Source: Paraburkholderia piptadeniae (GTDB lineage Bacteria > Pseudomonadota > Gammaproteobacteria > Burkholderiales > Burkholderiaceae). Taken from it: a DNA stretch of 64,000 nt. Under the pieces are notes generated by a model, which saw only the letters and a list, made by a program, of their open reading frames with translations, was not told the origin of the DNA and searched no databases. This document shows, one piece after another, positions 17,157-26,951 of the stretch. Position numbers and translations under genes: made by a program. Each line of letters starts with the position of its first letter. Positions within the stretch are counted from its first letter, which is position 1. The stretch covers positions 104,943 to 168,942 of the forward strand of contig NZ_CYGY02000009.1 of NCBI RefSeq assembly GCF_900007165.1, given 5' to 3'.

Positions 17157-19013
17157 TCACGATGATTTCAGCTTCGCCAGCTCCTGCTCGCGCAGCTCGC
17201 GCCGCAGGATCTTGCCGACATTGGTTTGCGGAAGCTCGTCGCGGAACTCGACGACTTTCGGCACCTTGTAGCCCGTCAGATTCTTGCGGCAGTGCGCGAT
17301 CACCTGCTCTTCAGTGAGCGACGGATTGCGCCGCACGACGAACACCTTCACGCGCTCGCCCTGCGCGACATCGGGAATGCCGATCGCGGCCACTTCGCGG
17401 ACGTCGGGATGCATCGCGATCACGTCCTCGACCTCGTTGGGATAGACGTTGAAACCCGACACGAGAATCATGTCCTTCTTGCGGTCGATCAGACGGATGT
17501 AGCCGCGCGAATCCATCACGCCGATATCGCCCGTCGCAAGCCAGCCTTCGTCGTCGAGCACCTTCGCGGTCTCCTCGGGTCGGTTCCAGTAGCCCTTCAT
17601 CACCTGCGGTCCCTTCACGCACAGCTCGCCCGCCTCGCCGATATTCGCCCAGCTGCCGTCGTCCTTGCGAAAGCGCACTTGCGTCGACGGCGCGGGCAGG
17701 CCGATCGAGCCGTCGAATTCGCGCATGTGCTTCAGATCCACCGGATTCATCGATACGATCGGTGAGCATTCCGTGAGCCCGTAGCCTTCGATGATCGGCT
17801 TGCCCGTCACTTCGCGAAAACGGTCGGCGACGGCTTTCTGCATCGCCATGCCGCCCGCCATCGCGAGCTTGAGCTTCGAGAAGTCGCGTCGGCGGAATTC
17901 CTCGTCGTCGAGGAACGCGTTGTAAAGCGTATTGACGGCCGTGATGCCCGTGAACGTCTCGTGGCGCAGGATCTTCATCACGCGCTTCGTATCGCGCGGA
18001 TTCGCGATCAGGATGTTGCGCCCGCCGAGCCCCATGAAGATCATCGCGTTCACGGTCAGCGAGTAGATGTGATAGAGCGGCAGCGGCGTGAGCACCGTTT
18101 CGATGTCGTCGGTGAGCTGGCTCTCGGCCCATACCTTCGCCTGCAGCAGATTCGCGACGACGTTGCGGTGCGTGAGCATCGCGCCTTTCGCGACGCCCGT
18201 CGTGCCGCCCGTGTATTGCAGGAACGCGAGGTCCGTGGGCGCGATCTGGACAGGCGTGAGCGCCCGGCCGTAGCCGGTCGCGAGCGCGTCGAGCAGTTGA
18301 ACGGCTTGCGGCAGTTCGTACGCGGGCACGAGCTTCTTCACGTGCCTGAGCATGAAGTTGATCAGCTTGCCCTTCAGGTTCAGGCCGTCCTTCAGCAGAT
18401 CGCCGAGCGCGGTGACGATCACGTGCTGCACCCGCGTGCCCGCGAGCGAATCCTGAACTGTCTTTGCGAAGTTCTCGAACACGACGATCGTCTGCGCGCC
18501 GCTGTCCTTCAGCTGATGCGACAGCTCGCGCACCGTGTACAGCGGATTCACGTTGACGACGATCGCGCCCGCCTTCAGCACGCCGAAGAGCGCGATCGGA
18601 TATTGAAACGTGTTCGGCAGCATGATCGCGACGCGCTCGCCGGGCTTCACGCCGATGCTCTGCAAGTACGAAGCGAAGGCCGTCGCCTTGCGCGCAAGCT
18701 CCGCATACGTGAGGCTCTCGCCGACGCTCACATAGGCGACGCGCTCGCGAAAGCGCGTCGTGCAATCGTCGAAGAACTCGACGAGCGACGCGTACTGCGA
18801 CGCGTCGATCTCACGCGGCACTTCGGGCGAGTACGACGCGAACCAGATACCGTCCGTGTTCGGCGCGGCGTGGGCGGAGGAGGGCGCGGCAGGTGGCTGT
18901 GTGGATGGCTGCAACGGCGGCTGTGCCGGCGACGGCGACTGGGATTGCGACGGCGACCCGGACTGCGTTTGCGTCTGCGTCTGCGCGGAATGCGAAGCGG
19001 TGGGCTCGGTCAT
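17157..19013 (-). CDS. fadD: Long-chain fatty-acid-CoA ligase
   Basis: A 618-residue AMP-forming acyl-CoA synthetase. The P-loop-like motif is LQYTGGTTGVAKGAMLTHRN; other signatures are GYGLTECSP, GWLATGDIGVMDSRGYIRL, DRKKDMILVSGFNVYPNEVE and NVGKILRRELRE. It activates fatty acids to acyl-CoA at the inner face of the membrane. About 60 residues before the enzyme core are low-complexity Gln/Ser/Pro/Thr repeats (TQTQTQSGSPSQSQSPSP), absent from typical FadD. The start at 19013 has AGGAG 8 bases upstream. It is the most downstream catalytic gene of the cluster. Confidence 0.9.
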   Translation of the reverse strand: MTEPTASHSAQTQTQTQSGSPSQSQSPSPAQPPLQPSTQPPAAPSSAHAAPNTDGIWFASYSPEVPREIDASQYASLVEFFDDCTTRFRERVAYVSVGESLTYAELARKATAFASYLQSIGVKPGERVAIMLPNTFQYPIALFGVLKAGAIVVNVNPLYTVRELSHQLKDSGAQTIVVFENFAKTVQDSLAGTRVQHVIVTALGDLLKDGLNLKGKLINFMLRHVKKLVPAYELPQAVQLLDALATGYGRALTPVQIAPTDLAFLQYTGGTTGVAKGAMLTHRNVVANLLQAKVWAESQLTDDIETVLTPLPLYHIYSLTVNAMIFMGLGGRNILIANPRDTKRVMKILRHETFTGITAVNTLYNAFLDDEEFRRRDFSKLKLAMAGGMAMQKAVADRFREVTGKPIIEGYGLTECSPIVSMNPVDLKHMREFDGSIGLPAPSTQVRFRKDDGSWANIGEAGELCVKGPQVMKGYWNRPEETAKVLDDEGWLATGDIGVMDSRGYIRLIDRKKDMILVSGFNVYPNEVEDVIAMHPDVREVAAIGIPDVAQGERVKVFVVRRNPSLTEEQVIAHCRKNLTGYKVPKVVEFRDELPQTNVGKILRRELREQELAKLKSS

Positions 19014-19121
19014 GGTGGCGTCTCCTGGGTCTCTGGGCGTCGTTGTGTGCTGGTTGGGCATGAACCGTTCGGGTTGCCAAAGGTAGCCGGCGATTGGGTG
19101 GCAACGGTCGGGAGCGCGATT

Positions 19122-20432
19122 CTACCGCTCCAGGATCGCGACGACGCCCTGGCCGCCCGCCGCGCAGATCGATATCAGGCCGCGCGCGGTGCCCGCCGGC
19201 TTGTCGAGCTGCGCGAGCAGCTTTGCGAGGCCCGCGACGATGCGCCCGCCCGTTGCGGCGAACGGGTGGCCTGTCGCAAGCGATCCGCCGTTCACGTTCA
19301 TTTTCTCGCGATCGATCGTGCCGAGCGCGCCCTCGAGTCCCAGTTGCGTGCGGCAGTAATCATCGTCCTGCCAGGCCGCGAGCGTGCAGAGCACCTGCGC
19401 GGCAAACGCCTCGTGAATTTCGTAGAAGTCGAAGTCCTGCAACGTCAGGCCCGCGCGTTTCAGCATGCGCGGCACGGCGTACGCAGGCGCCATCAGCAAG
19501 CCCTCCTTTTTGTCGAAGAAATCGACGGCGGCCGTCTCCGACCATGTCAGCCATGCAAGCACGGGCAGGCCGCGCGCGGCCGCCCACTCTTCGCTCGCGA
19601 GCAGCACGGCCGATGCGCCGTCCGTCAGCGGCGTCGAGTTGCCCGCCGTCATCGTGCCCGCGTCGCGGTCGAACACGGGCTTGAGCGACGCCAGCTTTTC
19701 GAGCGTCAGATCGCCGCGCAGATTGTTGTCGCGCGCGAGTCCGCGATACGGCGTCATCAGGTCGTTCAGGAAGCCGCGCGCGTAGGCCTCCGTCAGCTTG
19801 CGGTGGCTATCGTAGGCGAGCACGTCTTGTGCCTCGCGCGAAATGCTCCAGCGCTTGGCCATCCGCTCGCAATGCTCGCCCATCGACAGCCCCGTGCGCG
19901 GCTCGCTGTTGCGCGGCAGCAGCGGCTTGAAGAACATGCCTGGCCGCAGCTTCGTCAGCGCGCCGACGCGTTGCGCCGCCGATCTGCCGCGATTCGCTTC
20001 GAGCAGGATCTTGCGCATCCGTTCGTTCACGCCGATGGGCGCATCGGAGGTCGTATCGACGCCGCCCGCGATACCCGCGTCGATTTGCCCGAGCGCGATC
20101 TTGTTGGCGACGAGAATCGCCGCTTCGAGGCCCGTGCCGCACGCCTGCTGGACGTCGTACGCGGGTGTTTCCTTCGCGAGCGTGGTCGACAGCACGGCTT
20201 CGCGCGTCAGGTTGAAATCGCGTGAATGCTTGATGACGGCGCCCGCCGCGACTTCGCCGAGGCGCTCGCCGTGCAGGTTGTAGCGGTCGATCAGACCTTG
20301 CAGCGTGAAAGTCAGCATGTCCTGGTTCGAGGCCGTCGCGTATGCCGTATTCGAGCGCGCGAACGGGATGCGGTTGCCGCCCAGTATCGCGACGCGGCGC
20401 GCGGCGGGAAGCGGTTGTGACGGGTGAGGCAT
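19122..20432 (-). CDS. fadI: Acetyl-CoA acyltransferase (thiolase, FadI/FadA type)
   Basis: A 436-residue thiolase that cleaves 3-ketoacyl-CoA with CoA. The nucleophile is Cys98 in DVQQACGTG, the catalytic histidine lies in NGGSLATGHPFAATGGR, and the second cysteine in SICAAGGQG. EIHEAFAAQ is also conserved. The longer loop region and length resemble FadI rather than short biosynthetic thiolases. It is co-oriented with the MaoC, FabG and FadE genes upstream and the ligase downstream, which supports a role as last step of a beta-oxidation cycle. Confidence 0.9.
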   Translation of the reverse strand: MPHPSQPLPAARRVAILGGNRIPFARSNTAYATASNQDMLTFTLQGLIDRYNLHGERLGEVAAGAVIKHSRDFNLTREAVLSTTLAKETPAYDVQQACGTGLEAAILVANKIALGQIDAGIAGGVDTTSDAPIGVNERMRKILLEANRGRSAAQRVGALTKLRPGMFFKPLLPRNSEPRTGLSMGEHCERMAKRWSISREAQDVLAYDSHRKLTEAYARGFLNDLMTPYRGLARDNNLRGDLTLEKLASLKPVFDRDAGTMTAGNSTPLTDGASAVLLASEEWAAARGLPVLAWLTWSETAAVDFFDKKEGLLMAPAYAVPRMLKRAGLTLQDFDFYEIHEAFAAQVLCTLAAWQDDDYCRTQLGLEGALGTIDREKMNVNGGSLATGHPFAATGGRIVAGLAKLLAQLDKPAGTARGLISICAAGGQGVVAILER

Positions 20433-20614
20433 CGGGAAGCTCCGTGGTCGCGTCCGTCTGTGCGACGGATCAGGTCGGCATGAAACACCCGGCGCCTGCT
20501 TCAGAACGAATCAGGCGGGGCGATGATTCCATCGTGATGGCGAATTGCGTGCGTGACGGGTTTGCGGGGGGTGCGGGCGCGATTCTGCGCGGTCTGCGCC
20601 GAACATCGGCCGCC

Positions 20615-21532
20615 TCATAGCGGATTCCACTGGAACCGGCCCCGCAGATGCGGCTTGCCGCTCTGCGGATCGCGCACTTCGAACTCGCGCGCAGTCGGCG
20701 ACGGCGATGCCGTCCACAGCGACGCTTCGCCGGGCAGCAGCATCGGCGCCCTGAATTCGCCTGCGAGCGTCGCATCGGCGAGCCGCTTCGGCGGCTGCAG
20801 CGCGGCGGCCGTGCGCGCGAGCGTCCACATGCCGTGCGCGATTGCGCGCCGAAAGCCGAACGCCCTTGCGGAGAGCATCGACAGGTGGATCGGGTTGTAG
20901 TCGCCCGATGCGCGCGCGTAGTCGCGGCCCAGTTGCGCGGGCAGCTGCCAGCGCGAGTTGCGCGCAAGCGCGCTGCCGTCCGTTTCGAGCGGGCTCAGCG
21001 GATCGCCGTTCGCCGCGACGCCGCGCTTCAGGTACACGCTGTCGCCGTCCCAGACGGCTTCGCCGCGCCGGTAGATGCGCGTCTGCATCACGAACGCCTG
21101 ACCTTTGTCGTGACGCAGGCGCGCGCCGAATTCGACTTCGACGCGCAGGGTGTCGTCGAACGAAAGCGGGCGGCGCATGCGCACGCTGTTCGCCAGATGG
21201 ACGATGCCGAGCGCGGGCCACGGAAATGCCGGGTCGGTCAGCAACAGCAGATGCAGAGGAAACGCGAGCAGATGCGGATACGTGAACGGAATGCCCTGCT
21301 CGGGAAAAAAGCCGCAGACGCGCGCATAGCGTTCGATCGCGACGGAATCTAGCGCGACGGCAGGGCGCACGAGGCGCAGCGCGGGCAGCTCCGTCGGCCG
21401 GTTGCGCTGAAAGCGCTTGGCCACGCCCGACAACGCGCGCGCATACAGCTTCGCGGGCTGCGGCAGTTCGGGCAGGACCACTGTTTTCGGGCGCGGCGCG
21501 CCGAACATCGGGCGGGAGTCGAACAGGGCCAT
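20615..21532 (-). CDS. MaoC-type (R)-specific enoyl-CoA hydratase
   Basis: A 305-residue double-hotdog protein. The C-terminal half carries the hydratase-2 motif as YARASGDYNPIHLS, with the catalytic Asp and His, followed by AFGFRRAIAHGMWTLA. The N-terminal half is a non-catalytic hotdog (PFTYPHLLAFPLHLLL). Such enzymes hydrate trans-2-enoyl thioesters to (R)-3-hydroxyacyl thioesters. The ATG lies 5 bases after the stop of the long FabG gene, so the two are translationally linked. The arrangement resembles the mycobacterial HtdX/FabG4 pair. Confidence 0.85.
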   Translation of the reverse strand: MALFDSRPMFGAPRPKTVVLPELPQPAKLYARALSGVAKRFQRNRPTELPALRLVRPAVALDSVAIERYARVCGFFPEQGIPFTYPHLLAFPLHLLLLTDPAFPWPALGIVHLANSVRMRRPLSFDDTLRVEVEFGARLRHDKGQAFVMQTRIYRRGEAVWDGDSVYLKRGVAANGDPLSPLETDGSALARNSRWQLPAQLGRDYARASGDYNPIHLSMLSARAFGFRRAIAHGMWTLARTAAALQPPKRLADATLAGEFRAPMLLPGEASLWTASPSPTAREFEVRDPQSGKPHLRGRFQWNPL

Positions 21533-21537
21533 GACCG

Positions 21538-23010
21538 TCACGCTCCTATCAGGCTTTGGCCGCACACGCGCACGACCTGACCCGTGATGCCCGCCGAGCC
21601 CGGATGCGCGAGCCACGCGATGGTCTGCGCGACATCGACGGGCTGGCCGCCCTGGCTCATCGAGTTCATCCGGCGGCCGGCTTCGCGTATTGCAAGCGGC
21701 ATCTTCGCCGTCATCTGCGTTTCGATGAAGCCGGGCGCGACGGCGTTGATCGTGATGCGCCGTTTCGCCAGATGCGGCGCCATGCTCTGCACGCGTCCGA
21801 TCACGCCCGCCTTCGATGCCGCGTAGTTCGTCTGCCCGAGGTTGCCCGCGATGCCGCCGATCGACGAAACGCAGACGATGCGTCCGCCGTCGCGCAGCGT
21901 GCCCGCTTCGAGCAGCGCGTCGTCGATGCGTTCCTGCGCGGACAGATTGATGTCGATCACGTCGCGCCACGCCGGCTCGGCCATCTTCGCGATGGTTTTG
22001 TCCTTCGTGATGCCCGCGTTGTGCACGAACACATCGGCGCCGAGCTCGTCGAGGGCCGCCGCGATCTGCGCGGGGGTTTCGGGCGCGGCGATGTCGAATG
22101 GCAGCGCCGTGCCGGAGATCTGGCGCATCGTGGCGTCGAGTGCGTCAGTGGCGGCGGGCACGTCGATGCCCGTCACGTGCGCGCCTTGCGCGGCGAGCAC
22201 GTTCGCGATCGCCGCGCCGATGCCGCGCGCCGCGCCCGTCACGACGGCGCGTTGGCCCGCGAGCGGCTGGGTCCAGTCGAAATCCTCGCCGGGCGCGGAA
22301 GGCGCCGTGCCGATCCGCACGACCTGGCCCGACACATAGGCCGAGCGCGGCGACAGGAAAAAGCGCAAGGTCGATTCGATGCCGCTGTCGTTGTGATGTT
22401 CGACGCTGCTTGTGGTGCTGCTTTCGGCGCTGCTTTTGGACCCTTCGGCGACATAGACCAGATTCGACGCGATGCCGCGCCGCGCTTCCTTGCCGAGCGA
22501 ACGCGTCACGCCTTCGAGCGCGCGCTGCGCGGTCCATTGGCGCGGGCTCGCGCAGGCCTCGGGCGGGCGGCCCAGCACGACGATCCGTCCGCACTTGTCG
22601 AGCGAGCGCAGCGCGTCGTGAAAGAACGCGTAGACGGTGTCGAGCTGCGCGCTGTCCGCGATGCCGCTCGCGTCGAACACGAGCGCCCGCACGCTCGCCT
22701 GCGAGCCAGCGGCGTGACCGGCGAGCTGGGCGGGCTCGAAGCGGCCCGTCATCAGGCCGTGGCGGTTCGCGAGCGGCATCCACGCGCTCGCGCCCGCGTG
22801 CGCGACGCTCGTCATGCCGATACGCGCGATCACGCCGGCGAGCGCGTCGAGCAGTTGCGGCGACGGCCCCGCGCCGACGGCCACGATGCCGTCGAATTCG
22901 GGCGCATCGGCGCGGTAGCGGCGCAGCACTTCGGGCTTCGGCAAGTGGAGCGAGCGCGCGACCCGCGCGCCCAGCGGCGAATTGACGAAGTTCAGGTAGG
23001 AATCGTTCAT
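21538..23010 (-). CDS. fabG: High-molecular-weight FabG (FabG4-like) ketoacyl reductase
   Basis: A 490-residue two-domain protein. Residues 1-240 are a degenerate nucleotide-fold domain; a Ser/Glu/His-rich loop sits at about 192-207. Residues 250-490 are a classical SDR with TGAARGIG at 258-265, Ser383, Tyr396 and Lys400 (YAASK). It interconverts 3-ketoacyl and (R)-3-hydroxyacyl thioesters; beside a MaoC hydratase and thiolase it probably runs in the oxidative direction on CoA esters. Normal FabG is about 245 residues, so this is the long type. Confidence 0.88.
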   Translation of the reverse strand: MNDSYLNFVNSPLGARVARSLHLPKPEVLRRYRADAPEFDGIVAVGAGPSPQLLDALAGVIARIGMTSVAHAGASAWMPLANRHGLMTGRFEPAQLAGHAAGSQASVRALVFDASGIADSAQLDTVYAFFHDALRSLDKCGRIVVLGRPPEACASPRQWTAQRALEGVTRSLGKEARRGIASNLVYVAEGSKSSAESSTTSSVEHHNDSGIESTLRFFLSPRSAYVSGQVVRIGTAPSAPGEDFDWTQPLAGQRAVVTGAARGIGAAIANVLAAQGAHVTGIDVPAATDALDATMRQISGTALPFDIAAPETPAQIAAALDELGADVFVHNAGITKDKTIAKMAEPAWRDVIDINLSAQERIDDALLEAGTLRDGGRIVCVSSIGGIAGNLGQTNYAASKAGVIGRVQSMAPHLAKRRITINAVAPGFIETQMTAKMPLAIREAGRRMNSMSQGGQPVDVAQTIAWLAHPGSAGITGQVVRVCGQSLIGA

Positions 23011-23155
23011 CGCGTTGTTGGCTCCTGGCCTGACGGATGGCGTCAGTGTGCACGGTGCGCGTGACTTGCCGCAAGCGTGGCTAAATCGTGCATTCGTCCC
23101 GCGTTCATCGAATGTTCATCGCACGGCCATCAGGATGCCATCGAGGTGACTGACA

Positions 23156-25666
23156 TCAGGCGGCCAGCTGCGTCGCGTTGTCGAGCGCGTCCTTGCGCCG
23201 CTGCAGATCGGCGAGCATGCCGAAGTCCGCGGGGAAATCGTCGACCTTCACGATCTCGGCCGCAAAGCGCGCGTAGTCGTCGAGCACCTTGCGCTCGTCT
23301 TCGTCGATGAAACCGCGCTGCTGCGCCGCTTCGTTCCAGCCAGCTAGATCGGCGAGGCTTTGCGGAAGCGGATCGATACGGCCATGCCGGATTGCTTCGC
23401 GCAGGCGCTGTTCGATCTGCGCGACACGCGGCGCAAGCGCCAACGCGAGTTCGCCGCAACCGAGCGCGTCGACCTCGACATGCGGCACGTACGAGTCCGC
23501 GAGCAGCCGGTCGCGCGCGGCGCCAGGCGTCTGCATCAGCTCGGCGACGGCGCTGCCGAGTGCGTCGGACGGCGCGCGATACGGCAGCCCGAACGGGAAC
23601 GCGAGCGCCCGCACGAAGCCCGCTGCGACGCGGCTCGGATAGTTGCGCAGCACGCCATCGAGGGCTGTTTGCGCGCGATGCAGCGCGTCTTCGACGCCCC
23701 ATTGCACGAGCGGCAGATCGCTCGCCTCGCGGCCTTCGTCCTCGAAACGTTTGAGCGTCGCCGAGATCAGATAGAGCTGCGACAGCACGTCGCCGAGCCG
23801 CGCCGAAATACGCTCGCGCCGCTTCAGGTCGCCGCCCAGCACGAAGATCGACACATCCGCGAGCAGCGCGAATGTCGTCGACAGGCGTGTTGTCGCGCGA
23901 TAGTAGCCCGCGAGCGGCGCATGTGCGCGCTGCGGCTTCGCGATCAGCGCGCCGCCCGTCACGCCATCAACGAAACAGCGCACGACGTTCGACAGCGTGA
24001 AGCCGATGTGCCCGAAGAGCGCCTCGTCGAAATCACGCAGCGCGTTCGCGTGGCCCGCTTCATTGCCCGCCTCGCGCGCCGCGGCCATTTCCTTTAGCAG
24101 ATACGGATGGCAGCGGATCGCGCCCTGGCCGAAGATGATCAGGCAGCGCGTGAGGATGTTCGCGCCTTCGACGGTGATCGAGATGGGCACCTGCTGATAC
24201 GCGCGCGCGAGGAAGTTCGACGGGCCCATGCAGATGCCCTTGCCGCCGAGGACATCCATGCCGTCGTCGATCACTTCGCGGTTGCGCTCGGTGATGTGGT
24301 ACTTCGAGATCGCCGAGATCACCGACGGCTTCTCGCCGAGATCGACGGCCTGCGCGGACAGGCGGCGCGCGGCGTCCATCACGTACAGATTGCCGCCCAT
24401 GCGCCCGAGCGCTTCCTGCACGCCTTCGAACCTGCCGATCGGCGTGCGGAACTGCCGTCGCACGGCGGCATAGGCACCGACTCCGCGCACCGCGACTTTC
24501 GACATGCCCACATTCGACGACGGCAGGGAGATCGCGCGCCCCGCCGCGAGGCATTCCATCAGCATGCGCCAGCCGTTGCCAACCTGGTCGCGTCCGCCGA
24601 TCACCCAGTCGAGCGGGATGAACACGTCGTTGCCCCAGTTCGGGCCGTTCTGGAACACGGCGTTCAACGGCCAGTGACGGCGTCCGATGTTCACGCCCGG
24701 GTGGCTAGTCGGAATCAGCGCGCACGTGATGCCGGGCTCGTCTTCGCTGCCGAGCAGATGATCGGGATCGAGCGCGCGAAACGCGAGGCCGAGCACCGTC
24801 GCGATGGGCCCGAGCGTGATGTAGCGCTTGCTCCACGTCACGCGAAAGCCGAGCGTCTCGCGTCCTTCGAACGTGCCGTTGCAGACGATGCCGATGTCGG
24901 GAATCGCCGCGGCGTCAGAGCCCGCGTAAGGGCTCGTCAGCGCGAAGCAGGGTATTTCGTCGCCGCGTGCGAGACGCGGCAGATAGTGGTTCTTCTGCGC
25001 ATCGGTGCCGTATTGCAGCAGCAGTTCGGCGGGGCCGAGCGAGTTCGGCACCATCACCGACACGGCGGCCACCGAGCAGCGCGAGGCGAGCTTCATGATG
25101 ACCTGCGAATGCGCGTACGCGGAGTAGCCTTTGCCGCCGTATTGCGCCGGAATGATCATCCCGAGGAAACCCTTGTCCTTGATGAACTGCCAGGCCTGCG
25201 GCGACAGGTCTTGCCAGACGGCCGTCGTTTCCCAGTCGTTCGCCAGATCGCACAGCTGCTCGCATTCGTTGTCGAGAAACGCCTGCTCCTGCGCGGTGAG
25301 CTTTGCCGGGCCGTGGCCGAGCAGCGTGTCCCAATGAGGGCGTCCCGAGAAGAGTGCCGCGTCCCACCAGACGGTGCCTGCTTCGATCGCGTCGCCCTCG
25401 GTCTGCGACATGTCGGGCAGGGTCTTGCGGAAGACGTCGAGCACGCGCCGGCTCACCCACGCGCGGCGCAGCGGCCTGATCGTCAGCACGAGCGCGGGAA
25501 CGATCAGCACGATCGCGAGGCAAGTAGTCGTCAGCGCGCCCGCTGCGCCCGTCAGGCGCGCGGCCGCGACCCACACGATCAGAAACGCGAGCCACCACGA
25601 CGTACGCGCCCGCGCGTAGACGAGCGCCCCGGCAGCGACGATCAGTGCAACGATGAACCACGGCAT
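23156..25666 (-). CDS. fadE: Acyl-CoA dehydrogenase, FadE type
   Basis: An 836-residue FAD enzyme of the large E. coli FadE type. Two or three hydrophobic segments occupy residues 1-75, then the dehydrogenase core (FLGMIIPAQYGGKGYSAYAH, CFALTSPYAGSD, GGKGICMGPSNF, ITVEGANILTRCLIIFGQGA) and a C-terminal FadE-specific domain. It performs the first oxidation of acyl-CoA to trans-2-enoyl-CoA at the membrane. The start at 25666 has AGGAGGGG 6 bases upstream; the frame is open further back without such a site. It follows the TetR gene by 294 bases on the same strand. Confidence 0.92.
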   Translation of the reverse strand: MPWFIVALIVAAGALVYARARTSWWLAFLIVWVAAARLTGAAGALTTTCLAIVLIVPALVLTIRPLRRAWVSRRVLDVFRKTLPDMSQTEGDAIEAGTVWWDAALFSGRPHWDTLLGHGPAKLTAQEQAFLDNECEQLCDLANDWETTAVWQDLSPQAWQFIKDKGFLGMIIPAQYGGKGYSAYAHSQVIMKLASRCSVAAVSVMVPNSLGPAELLLQYGTDAQKNHYLPRLARGDEIPCFALTSPYAGSDAAAIPDIGIVCNGTFEGRETLGFRVTWSKRYITLGPIATVLGLAFRALDPDHLLGSEDEPGITCALIPTSHPGVNIGRRHWPLNAVFQNGPNWGNDVFIPLDWVIGGRDQVGNGWRMLMECLAAGRAISLPSSNVGMSKVAVRGVGAYAAVRRQFRTPIGRFEGVQEALGRMGGNLYVMDAARRLSAQAVDLGEKPSVISAISKYHITERNREVIDDGMDVLGGKGICMGPSNFLARAYQQVPISITVEGANILTRCLIIFGQGAIRCHPYLLKEMAAAREAGNEAGHANALRDFDEALFGHIGFTLSNVVRCFVDGVTGGALIAKPQRAHAPLAGYYRATTRLSTTFALLADVSIFVLGGDLKRRERISARLGDVLSQLYLISATLKRFEDEGREASDLPLVQWGVEDALHRAQTALDGVLRNYPSRVAAGFVRALAFPFGLPYRAPSDALGSAVAELMQTPGAARDRLLADSYVPHVEVDALGCGELALALAPRVAQIEQRLREAIRHGRIDPLPQSLADLAGWNEAAQQRGFIDEDERKVLDDYARFAAEIVKVDDFPADFGMLADLQRRKDALDNATQLAA

Positions 25667-25960
25667 GACGACCCCTCCTGTTCGACGACGCGAACCTGGC
25701 CGCGTGCGCGTCCCTCGATGCGCGGGCGGCTCGCGTGTTCTTCGCGTTGTTCTCGAGTTGTTCGATGCGCGGCGAGTGTGTCTGCCGTCATCTGCGGTTA
25801 TCCGTTGCAGCCGGCGTGCCCGCGCGGTTCCTCGCATCGTCGCGCGCCGTGGATGGCTGATTCGCTGGCCTTGGGTTTGGCCATTCTTTCAGCCCGTGCT
25901 GCGCTGCGCCGCGCGAGAGAACCGCGCGCTATCTACCCACGCAAGGGATGATCCGCCGCG

Positions 25961-26890
25961 TCAACCGTGCGCGGCGAAGCGTGAGCCGGCATCGTGTGCG
26001 TCCGCTTGCTCGCCGCCGTGCGCCGGCTCCCCGTACGGTTGCGCGTCAGGCCTGGGTTCGGCGCGCATCGGCGGTCGCTGCGGTGTGCCAGGTGCTGGCA
26101 TCTGCGCGTGAACAGCGGCCGGCGACGTGCCGTTTGTCGCGACATCCGCTTGTGCGTCGCGGACGGCGTCGCAAGCGATGTCGGCGCTGCCCGCGTCGCC
26201 GAGCACGGAGGCAAACGTGGCGAGCTGGCTCGCATCGGGCAACGGCGCCTTCAGTGCGGACACGATCAGCGACGCGAGCCGCGCGATCAGTTGCAGATCG
26301 CTCATCGACTTGCCTTGCGAGAATTCGGTGATGAGGTTGTTCGTGTCCGCGCCCGCGAGCACGCCCGACAGCGCGCCGATCGCGAAGTGCAGACGCCAGC
26401 CGAGTTCCTCGCGCGGAAGATGCGGCAGCGCGCGCTGGAACGCTTCGAAAAAGCGCTCGGATACCGATGCGTAATGTGCGCTCAAAAAGTCGCGGATGAA
26501 CGAGGAGGGATCGGTGTACGCGCGGCCGAGCAGCCGCAGGAACGCCTTGCCGCCGATGCGCGTATCGCGCGACACGCGCAGCGCCGGAATGAACATCGCG
26601 CCGAGCACGTGCTCGCAGGTGAGCCGCGGGCCGAGCAGCGCGTCGAAGCGGTCGAGCAGCTTCAGGCGCTCCTGGTTCAGCAGATCGAGACGCCGCGACA
26701 GCATCGCGTGCATCAGCGCTTCCTTGCTGCCGAAGTGATAGTTGACGGCGGCCAGGTTGACCTCGGCCTTCGATGTGATCTGCCGCAACGACATCGCTTC
26801 GTAGCCGCATTCGATGAAGAGCGTTTCGGATGCGTCGAGGATGCGCGATTTCGTGTCGCCGGTGTGCCGGCTCGTCGTGCGAGTTGCCAT
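25961..26890 (-). CDS. TetR-family regulator, PsrA-like
   Basis: A 309-residue repressor. The N-terminal helix-turn-helix (SLRQITSKAEVNLAAVNYHF then GSKEALMHAM) is close to that of Pseudomonas PsrA, a fatty-acyl-responsive regulator of fadBA5 and rpoS. Residues 70-225 form the ligand domain. A Pro/Ala/His-rich tail of about 75 residues is unusual. Located immediately upstream of fadE on the same strand, it most likely represses the fatty-acid cluster and itself; a GAAAC-4-GTTTT element lies 62 bases before its start. Confidence 0.85.
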   Translation of the reverse strand: MATRTTSRHTGDTKSRILDASETLFIECGYEAMSLRQITSKAEVNLAAVNYHFGSKEALMHAMLSRRLDLLNQERLKLLDRFDALLGPRLTCEHVLGAMFIPALRVSRDTRIGGKAFLRLLGRAYTDPSSFIRDFLSAHYASVSERFFEAFQRALPHLPREELGWRLHFAIGALSGVLAGADTNNLITEFSQGKSMSDLQLIARLASLIVSALKAPLPDASQLATFASVLGDAGSADIACDAVRDAQADVATNGTSPAAVHAQMPAPGTPQRPPMRAEPRPDAQPYGEPAHGGEQADAHDAGSRFAAHG

Positions 26891-26951
26891 GTTGCGTCTC
26901 CCTCTGTCGGCTTTTTTGCCGGCCGCAAACGATCGATTGAATTTCGATTTT

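Noticed and set aside
17961..20225. 754-codon plus-strand frame across the ligase and thiolase genes
   Set aside because: It spans two well-supported minus-strand genes and the gap between them. The composition (Arg/His/Val/Asp shuffles) is typical of a shadow frame.
22145..23074. 309-codon minus-strand frame overlapping fabG
   Set aside because: It is the same DNA read in another phase; the 490-residue FabG has complete SDR motifs.
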